From the NCBI GenBank assembly GCA_023461115.1, contig JAEWOA010000047.1, positions 1 through 7,337 of the forward strand: a stretch of 7,337 bases of DNA. The letters are read 5' to 3'. Below the pieces are notes generated by a model that saw nothing but the letters and a program-made list of their open reading frames with translations, ran no database searches and was not told where the DNA came from. The stretch is from Actinomycetes bacterium (GTDB lineage: Bacteria; Actinomycetota; Actinomycetes; Actinomycetales; Cellulomonadaceae). The position numbers and the translations under genes were made by a program. Shown here in pieces: positions 1 to 4,692 of this stretch (the first letter of the stretch is position 1; each line of letters starts with the position of its first letter).

Positions 1-25
1 CCTCCCTCCTTCCCTCCCTCCACCC
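1..25. other. Pyrimidine-rich tract with four C3 runs
   Basis: The first 25 bases are almost pure C and T, with CCC at 4-6, 12-14, 16-18 and 23-25. The minus strand therefore carries four G3 runs, a minimal G-quadruplex pattern, and the plus strand an i-motif-like pattern. It lies outside the palindrome at 34-110 and is roughly complementary to the G-rich tract on the other side of it, so the stem could extend further. No coding sense is seen here; the upstream gene must end before the window. Confidence 0.45.
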
Positions 26-33
26 GTCAAACT

Positions 34-110
34 CCCGCGAGTTCGTCGGAGATCGGCCAGTTCGTCAGAGATTCCCGACGAAATCGGCGCTCTCCGACGA
101 ACTCGGCGGG
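34..110. repeat. 77-base imperfect palindrome (four TTCGTC-type units, two per orientation)
   Basis: The two outer arms, CGAGTTCGTCGGAGA at 38-52 and its exact complement at 91-105, pair over 15 bases, and CCCG/CGGG extends them to 34 and 110 with one bulged G. A second inner pair, TTCGTC at 61-66 with GACGAA at 77-82, is in register with the outer arms, so the whole segment can fold into one interrupted stem with a very small loop. The unit therefore occurs as two direct copies (42-52 and 61-71) followed by two inverted copies. It could be a REP-like dispersed repeat, a transcription end for the gene upstream of the window, or a regulator-binding array. There is no T-tract after it, so a standard intrinsic terminator is not assured. 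Confidence 0.75.
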
Positions 111-119
111 TGTGGGTGT

Positions 120-140
120 GGGGGAGGGGAGGGGTGGGGG
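120..140 (+). other. Strong G-quadruplex motif in leuB leader
   Basis: Four G-runs of five, four, four and five bases (120-124, 126-129, 131-134, 136-140) are separated by single-base loops A, A and T. Short loops with long tracts fit the most stable class of predicted quadruplex. It sits on the coding strand 54-74 bases before the leuB start, so if transcribed it would be in the mRNA leader. Whether it folds or regulates anything is inference. Confidence 0.7.
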
Positions 141-154
141 TCGGATGGTGAGAT

Positions 155-189
155 GGGGGGTCCGGGTGGTGGGACGGTGGGTAGGGTGG
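155..189 (+). promoter_or_regulatory. Second G-tract block overlapping the leuB ribosome binding site
   Basis: G-runs at 155-160, 164-166, 171-173, 179-181 and 184-186 satisfy a G3+ quadruplex pattern with loops of two to five bases. The purine stretch AGGGTGG at 183-189, four bases before the ATG at 194, is the only plausible ribosome binding site for leuB and shares its last G-run with this block. Folding of the RNA would therefore compete with ribosome binding. The sequence overlap is seen directly; a regulatory effect is inference. Confidence 0.4.
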
Positions 190-193
190 CGGC

Positions 194-1264
194 ATGAGTC
201 ATACCCCCCTTGCGCGTGATCTGAGGCTGGCCGTCGTCGCTGGCGACGGCATCGGCACCGAGGTCGTCGAGCAGGGGCTGCTGGTGCTCCACACGGTGCT
301 CGCGGGCACGGGCGTGGGCGTCTCGACGACGGACTTCGACCTCGGCGCGCGCCGGTGGCACGCGACGGGCGAGACGCTGACCGACACCGACTTGGACGCG
401 ATCCGCGAGCACGACGCGATCCTGCTCGGCGCGATCGGGGACCCGACCGTCCCGTCCGGCGTGCTGGAGCGCGGGCTGCTGCTCAAGCTGCGGTTCGCGC
501 TCGACCACTACGTGAACCTGCGTCCGGGCAAGCTGTTCCCCGGCGTGGTGAGCCCGCTGGCGAACCCTGGGGAGGTCGACTTCGTCGTCGTCCGCGAGGG
601 CACCGAGGGGCCGTACGTCGGCAACGGCGGCGCGATCCGCGTCGGCACGCCGCACGAGGTGGCCAACGAGGTCAGCGTCAACACCGCGTTCGGCGTCGAG
701 CGCGTGGTGCGGGACGCGTTCGCGCGCGCCGCGGCCCGCCCGCGCCAGAAGCTCACGCTCGTGCACAAGCACAACGTCCTGGTGCACGCGGGCCACCTGT
801 GGCGCCGCACGGTCGAGGCCGTGAACGCCGAGTTCCCCGAGGTCACGGTCGACTACCTGCACGTGGACGCCGCGACGATCTTCCTCGTGACGAACCCCAG
901 CCGGTTCGACGTGATCGTCACCGACAACCTGTTCGGCGACATCCTCACGGACCTGGCCGCGGCCATCACGGGCGGCATCGGCCTGGCGGCGAGCGCCAAC
1001 ATCAACCCGGACCGCACGACGCCGAGCATGTTCGAGCCCGTGCACGGCTCCGCCCCCGACATCGCGGGCCAGGGCAAGGCGGACCCGACCGCCACCGTGC
1101 TGTCGGTCGCGCTGCTCCTGGACCACCTCGGCCTCGCCGCGCAGGCGCGGGCCGTCGAGGACGCCGTCGCCGCGGACGTGGCGGCGCGCGGCGCCGCGGA
1201 GCGAGTACGCACGACGGCCGAGGTGGGCAAGGACCTCGCCGCGCGCGTCGCCCCTCCGGTCTGA
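194..1264 (+). CDS. leuB: 3-isopropylmalate dehydrogenase
   Basis: This enzyme oxidises and decarboxylates 3-isopropylmalate to 2-oxoisocaproate with NAD+, the third step of leucine synthesis, in the cytosol. The 356-residue product has the usual family length. Visible motifs are the N-terminal GDGIG (17-21), substrate-binding arginines in the LR...NLRP stretch (Arg100, Arg110) and in REGTEGPYVG (Arg134), catalytic Tyr141, catalytic Lys192 in HKHN, and the metal-binding aspartates Asp225, Asp249 and Asp253 (VDAAT, GDILTD). The NAD-binding loop HGSAPDIAGQGKADPTA follows at 284-300. The hydrophobic substrate-recognition stretch VLERGLLLKLR favours isopropylmalate over isocitrate or tartrate, though tartrate and related dehydrogenases of the same family are close. 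The ATG start follows a G-rich Shine-Dalgarno at 183-189. It is followed by ilvE on the same strand, matching shared branched-chain amino acid metabolism. Confidence 0.95.
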   Translation: MSHTPLARDLRLAVVAGDGIGTEVVEQGLLVLHTVLAGTGVGVSTTDFDLGARRWHATGETLTDTDLDAIREHDAILLGAIGDPTVPSGVLERGLLLKLRFALDHYVNLRPGKLFPGVVSPLANPGEVDFVVVREGTEGPYVGNGGAIRVGTPHEVANEVSVNTAFGVERVVRDAFARAAARPRQKLTLVHKHNVLVHAGHLWRRTVEAVNAEFPEVTVDYLHVDAATIFLVTNPSRFDVIVTDNLFGDILTDLAAAITGGIGLAASANINPDRTTPSMFEPVHGSAPDIAGQGKADPTATVLSVALLLDHLGLAAQARAVEDAVAADVAARGAAERVRTTAEVGKDLAARVAPPV

Positions 1265-1306
1265 GCCCAGCTCACCGGCCCCCACCCTCAGCCGTCGCCT
1301 CAGCGT

Positions 1307-1322
1307 CCCCGGGTGCCCGGGG
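1307..1322 (+). promoter_or_regulatory. GC hairpin in the leuB-ilvE gap
   Basis: CCCCGG at 1307-1312 pairs with CCGGGG at 1317-1322 around a four-base GTGC loop. CAGC at 1301-1304 and GCTG at 1328-1331 can close it further through an internal loop. There is no following T-tract. It lies 43 bases after leuB and 65 bases before ilvE, so it may be a weak terminator, a mRNA processing or stability element, or part of an attenuator. No leader peptide rich in Leu, Ile or Val codons is seen beside it. Confidence 0.4.
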
Positions 1323-1331
1323 TGGGTGCTG

Positions 1332-1358
1332 TTCGCACGCGCCCACCGCGGGTACCGT
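1332..1358 (+). promoter_or_regulatory. Weak candidate promoter for ilvE
   Basis: TACCGT at 1353-1358 fits the TANNNT pattern of actinobacterial -10 elements, and TTCGCA at 1332-1337 is a poor -35 with a short 15-base spacing. The position, 30 bases before the ilvE ATG, is reasonable. In a genome this GC-rich such matches are expected by chance, so this is only a candidate. Confidence 0.2.
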
Positions 1359-1373
1359 CAGAGCAGCCCAGGT

Positions 1374-1379
1374 GAAAGG
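1374..1379 (+). promoter_or_regulatory. ilvE ribosome binding site
   Basis: GAAAGG ends eight bases before the ATG at 1388, good Shine-Dalgarno spacing. It supports that ATG over the next in-frame starts and gives an N-terminus typical of actinobacterial IlvE. Confidence 0.65.
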
Positions 1380-1387
1380 CCCCATCC

Positions 1388-2497
1388 ATGAGCACCGTCG
1401 CTTCCCCCACGTCGGCCGACCTCTTCGAGATCTTCCGCACCGACACCCCCGTCCCGGACGCCGAGCGCGAGGCGCTGTTGGCCGCGCCGCGGTTCGGCAC
1501 CGTGTTCTCCGAGCACATGGCCCGCATCTCGTACTCGCAGGCGGACGGCTGGTCGCGGCGCCGCGTCGAGAAGTACGGGCCCCTGCAGCTCGACCCGGCG
1601 ACCGCGGTGCTGCACTACGCGCAGGAGATCTTCGAGGGACTCAAGGCGTACAAGCACGCCGACGGCTCGGTGTGGACGTTCCGCCCGCAGGCCAACGCGG
1701 CGCGGTTCGCGCGGTCGGCCGCCCGGCTCGCGCTTCCGGTGCTGCCCGAGGCCGACTTCCTGGGCGCGCTGGAGGCAGTGGTCCGCACCGACCTGGCCTG
1801 GGTGCCGGACGGTGAGGAGACGAGCCTGTACCTGCGCCCGTTCATGTACGCCTCGGAGGCGTTCCTGGGGGTGCGGCCGTCGCTCGAGGCCGAGTTCCTC
1901 GTCATCACCTCGCCCGTCGGGCCGTACTTCGCGGGCGGCGTCCGGCCGGTCGCGATCTGGATCGACCAGGAGTACCACCGCGCCGGCGCGGGTGGCACGG
2001 GCGCCGCGAAGTGCGGGGGCAACTACGCCGCGAGCCTGCTGCCGCAGCAGCACGCCTACGACAAGGGCTTCGAGCAGGTGTGCTTCCTCGACGCGTCGAC
2101 CAACACGACGATCGAGGAGCTCGGCGGCATGAACGTCGTCGCGATCACGGCCGACGGCGCCGCGATCACGCCGCCGGTCTCGGGCTCGATCCTCGAGGGC
2201 GTGACCCGCTCGTCGATCCTGCAGCTCCTCACGGACTCGGGGCACGAGGTCTCCGAGCGCCCGCTGCCGCTGGCCGAGTTGCGCGCCGGGCTGGCCGACG
2301 GCTCGATCGCGGAGGTGTTCGCGTGCGGCACGGCCGCCGTCATCACGCCGATCGGCCGGCTCGCGGGCGACGACTTCGACCACACGGTCGGGGCGGGCGT
2401 CGCGGGCCCGGTGACGACGAGGGTGCGCGCCGAGCTCACCGACATCCAGTACGGCCGGGCCACGGACCGCCACAACTGGCTGTACCGGCTGGCCTGA
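1388..2497 (+). CDS. ilvE: Branched-chain amino acid aminotransferase
   Basis: This PLP enzyme of fold type IV transfers amino groups between glutamate and the 2-oxo acids of leucine, isoleucine and valine, the final step of their synthesis and first of their breakdown, in the cytosol. The 369-residue product has the length of the long, BCAT-type (eukaryote-like) subgroup common in actinobacteria. Visible landmarks are FEGLKAY (82-88), RPxxNxxRF (99-107), the substrate-side LYLRPFM (147-153), the PLP lysine Lys208 in GTGAAKCGGNYAASL, the PLP-ring glutamate Glu244 in EELGGMN, and GSILEG...R (266-274) with CGTAAVI (313-319) at the phosphate site. The redox CXXC pair of mammalian enzymes is absent, as CGTAAVITPI has only one Cys. 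It follows leuB by 123 bases and is closed by a strong terminator, so it ends this metabolic block. Confidence 0.96.
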   Translation: MSTVASPTSADLFEIFRTDTPVPDAEREALLAAPRFGTVFSEHMARISYSQADGWSRRRVEKYGPLQLDPATAVLHYAQEIFEGLKAYKHADGSVWTFRPQANAARFARSAARLALPVLPEADFLGALEAVVRTDLAWVPDGEETSLYLRPFMYASEAFLGVRPSLEAEFLVITSPVGPYFAGGVRPVAIWIDQEYHRAGAGGTGAAKCGGNYAASLLPQQHAYDKGFEQVCFLDASTNTTIEELGGMNVVAITADGAAITPPVSGSILEGVTRSSILQLLTDSGHEVSERPLPLAELRAGLADGSIAEVFACGTAAVITPIGRLAGDDFDHTVGAGVAGPVTTRVRAELTDIQYGRATDRHNWLYRLA

Positions 2498-2511
2498 GGC
2501 TCCGACGCGGT

Positions 2512-2541
2512 AGGGGCGGCCCGCGCACGCGGCCGCCCCTT
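2512..2541 (+). terminator. Intrinsic terminator after ilvE
   Basis: AGGGGCGGCC at 2512-2521 and its exact complement GGCCGCCCCT at 2531-2540 form a perfect 10-bp stem with a nine-base loop, starting 14 bases after the ilvE stop. The T-tract is only TT followed by CGTCGT, normal for high-GC actinobacterial terminators. It separates the amino acid genes from the uncharacterised cluster downstream. Confidence 0.8.
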
Positions 2542-2699
2542 CGTCGTGGGTGAAGTCCGGCCCACCGATCGCGATTGGGCGGGGCAACCGCTAGGCGCAG
2601 ATAGGACATATCCCCCAAACTGGTGAACGCATCGCTCGAACGGGTGATGCGCCAGAGCCTCGGGGGCGGCTCGTCGTCCCGGGGGCGCATGTCTCACGC
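2542..2699 (+). promoter_or_regulatory. Leader and probable promoter region of the uncharacterised cluster
   Basis: Following the ilvE terminator, this stretch should hold the promoter for genes A to D. It contains the locally AT-richer segment AGATAGGACATATCC around 2600-2613, where a -10 element might lie, and TTGGGC at 2575-2580, but no pair with standard spacing. An 8-base palindrome ATCGCGAT at 2568-2575, flanked by GCCCA (2560-2564) and TGGGC (2576-2580), could be a small operator or hairpin. In-frame starts of gene A at 2623 (GTG), 2647 and 2689 lie within or just before the end of this stretch, but have weaker ribosome binding sites than 2713. Confidence 0.3.
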
Positions 2700-2706
2700 A
2701 GGGGTG
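2700..2706 (+). promoter_or_regulatory. Ribosome binding site choosing the gene A start
   Basis: AGGGGTG at 2700-2706 places its AGGGG core eight bases before the ATG at 2713, giving a product beginning MPGIATQF. The upstream in-frame GTG at 2623 has no purine-rich site before it, and ATG 2689 has a G-run only three bases away. The N-terminus from 2713 also matches the start of the phospholipase-C-like domain. Confidence 0.6.
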
Positions 2707-2712
2707 AAGCAC

Positions 2713-4692
2713 ATGCCCGGGATCGCCACGCAGTTCGTCGTCCTCGACCGTGTGATCGACAAGCTTGCCGCGTCGTCCGACGCGAACGCGCGGCACGCGG
2801 CCGACGTCATGAGAGCTCAACCGGCCTTCGCGGCCCTGGGCGCGATCGGCCCCGCGCTCGTCGACTTCCTGCCCAGCGACCCACCGGCCGGCGCCGGGCC
2901 CGCGACCCCGCAGGCGCCGTACGCGTCGCTGTGGACGCAGGTGCTGGCGATCGCGGGCGGCGACGGCACACCCGCCGACCCGGGCGCCCTCTACGTCATC
3001 AACGAGTTCAAGCGGCTGCTCGACAAGCTCGACCAGATCACGGGCGACGAAGACCTCGGCGCACTGCAGGACCTGCAGGACAGCGGCGACGTCGCGATCA
3101 TCGAGACGCTCGCGCAGCAGCTCAAGACCATCGTGGACTCGCTGCTGCCGCGCGTCGCGGCGATCGGCGCCGCCATCACGTCCGGCATGCGGCCAGCAGT
3201 CAACGTCGACGTCGGGAACCCGGTGCCGGGCGCGGAGGTGTGGACCGCGCGTGAGTGGTTGCACTGGAAGCACCCCGGGCGGTTCGCGACGGCCCTCGTC
3301 AAGCACGCGCTCGACAGCGGCGACGAGCGCTTCCAGGCGTACGCGTACGGGTACCTGAGCTGTGTGGCCACCGACGTGGGCTTCGCGCCGTTCATGAACT
3401 CGGTGGTCGGCTCGTCGTACCGCCAGCAGTGGTGGCGCACGCGGTGGGTGGGCAACTACACCGACGCCTGGGTGCACGGCGTGTACCGCACCCCGGCCAC
3501 GCTCGCGGGGGACACCCTGACCCCGGGATACGCGAACCTGGTCCCGTTGTGCCGGGCCAAGCTGCAGGACCGGATCACGCTCGTGCCGCTCGACCCGGTC
3601 GACGTGATGAACAACCTGCGCCAGGGCAACCCGTTCCCAGCCGCGCTGCCCGCGGACTTCGCGGACTACTGGATGGCGTCCTGGCAGGACGCGTACGGCC
3701 CTCCGCCGCTCGGATCACGGTTCCGCAAGGCCGCGCTCAACGGCGCGTACTGCATGACCTGGATGAAGCTCTGGTTCCAGACGAGCGGGGACGTGATCGG
3801 CTGCCAGCCCCCGCCGGCCGGGGCCCCGCCGGGCGACTGCGGGCCCGCGCCGTCGTGGGTGGACCCCAACGTGCCGGGAGACCCCGGCGACGGCTCGGGG
3901 CCCGCGGTGCCCGAGCCCGAGTCCGACCCTGACGTCGGCGAGATCGTGACCGGCGTGATCCTGGCGCTGCTGGGGCTCGCGTCCCTGTTCTTCGGCGGAG
4001 GCGCGGCCGGTGCCGCGGCGATCGTGGGAGGCGTCGCGCTCGTGATCGACGGCGCCACGGAGATCAACTGGGCCAAGCTGCGCTGCGACCTGTACTGGCT
4101 GCGGCAGTACCTCAACAACGGGCTGCGCGCGCTGCACGACCTGCTGACGCTCGGCGCGTTCACGCCGCCCTACCCCAGCGAGCTGGCGCAGGACTCGACG
4201 ACGATCCAGCTGCTCGGCATCCCCTACACGTTCGACTCCGGCAAGCGGCTGGCCAAGTCGCGCGCGGTGTACCCCGAGAAGCTCGTGGGCCAGGTGGAGG
4301 CCCGGCGCACGGGCTCGTTCCCGGCCAAGCGCTGGGACGGAGCGCTCGGGACGTGGGTGCAGCAGCCGGGCGGCGTCGAGCAGCCGGAGACCACGGGCTA
4401 CCTGCGCGTGGCCTACCCGCCGTTCGCGCTCGACGATGCGGCGGCCAACCCGCTGACCGCCGACAACGACGTCCGCACCGGCGCCGCGTGGCCGCCGGGG
4501 GAGCGGCGCGTGCCCGGGACGGACGTGCCCGTGACGTTCGCGAACGCGGTCGACAACGCGATCGACCTCATCCTGCACGCGGGCGACCCGATCCCGGACT
4601 GGAACCTCGACGCCGACCGTGGCCTGGCGTGGCTGACGTTCGAGTTGACGTCGCCGCTGAGCGACCCGGTGAATGTGCAGGCAGAGCCATGA
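2713..4692 (+). CDS. Degenerate zinc-dependent phospholipase C-like protein with central membrane hairpin (gene A)
   Basis: No named gene is recognised. From 2713 the product has 659 residues. Residues 1-260 follow the layout of zinc-dependent phospholipase C-like proteins (MPGxxTH start, GAIGPD, LH...F...L...A, YGYLxHxxxD, HxxxE-N). This protein reads instead TQF (Gln7), GAIGPAL (Ala48), YLSCVATD (Cys217, Asp221), FAPFMN (225-229) and WRTRWVGN (Thr243, Gly247). Only His184 in WLHWKH and Asp221 keep likely ligand identity, so catalysis is doubtful. A Pro/Gly/Asp linker (about 364-408, flanked by Cys364 and Cys376) leads to two adjacent hydrophobic segments (411-429 and 430-446) rich in Gly and Ala that look like a membrane hairpin. 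The last 210 residues are soluble and unrecognised. No signal peptide is seen. An alternative GTG start at 2623 would add 30 residues. It overlaps gene B by ATGA, implying translational coupling. The domain call is from memory of family patterns, not a search. Confidence 0.6.
   Translation: MPGIATQFVVLDRVIDKLAASSDANARHAADVMRAQPAFAALGAIGPALVDFLPSDPPAGAGPATPQAPYASLWTQVLAIAGGDGTPADPGALYVINEFKRLLDKLDQITGDEDLGALQDLQDSGDVAIIETLAQQLKTIVDSLLPRVAAIGAAITSGMRPAVNVDVGNPVPGAEVWTAREWLHWKHPGRFATALVKHALDSGDERFQAYAYGYLSCVATDVGFAPFMNSVVGSSYRQQWWRTRWVGNYTDAWVHGVYRTPATLAGDTLTPGYANLVPLCRAKLQDRITLVPLDPVDVMNNLRQGNPFPAALPADFADYWMASWQDAYGPPPLGSRFRKAALNGAYCMTWMKLWFQTSGDVIGCQPPPAGAPPGDCGPAPSWVDPNVPGDPGDGSGPAVPEPESDPDVGEIVTGVILALLGLASLFFGGGAAGAAAIVGGVALVIDGATEINWAKLRCDLYWLRQYLNNGLRALHDLLTLGAFTPPYPSELAQDSTTIQLLGIPYTFDSGKRLAKSRAVYPEKLVGQVEARRTGSFPAKRWDGALGTWVQQPGGVEQPETTGYLRVAYPPFALDDAAANPLTADNDVRTGAAWPPGERRVPGTDVPVTFANAVDNAIDLILHAGDPIPDWNLDADRGLAWLTFELTSPLSDPVNVQAEP

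Noticed and set aside
34..110. CRISPR-like repeat array
   Set aside because: Units alternate in orientation and are nested in a palindrome, with no regular spacers.
355..1815. Plus-strand open frame spanning leuB and the start of ilvE
   Set aside because: It is an Arg/Ala/Gly/Pro-rich alternate frame over two genes with clear catalytic motifs.
2560..2580. Perfect operator palindrome upstream of gene A
   Set aside because: The GCCCA/TGGGC arms and the central ATCGCGAT palindrome have different centres, so they do not form a single dyad; kept only as a note in the leader region.
2623..2712. N-terminal extension of gene A from the GTG at 2623
   Set aside because: No ribosome binding site precedes it and the extra 30 residues are Ser/Gly/Arg-rich without similarity to the family start, whereas 2713 has both a good site and the expected MPG start. 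Not fully excluded.
4353..4688. Upstream extension of gene B to an earlier start
   Set aside because: It would overlap gene A by over 300 bases with an Arg-rich low-complexity sequence; the ATG at 4689 in the ATGA overlap is far more natural.
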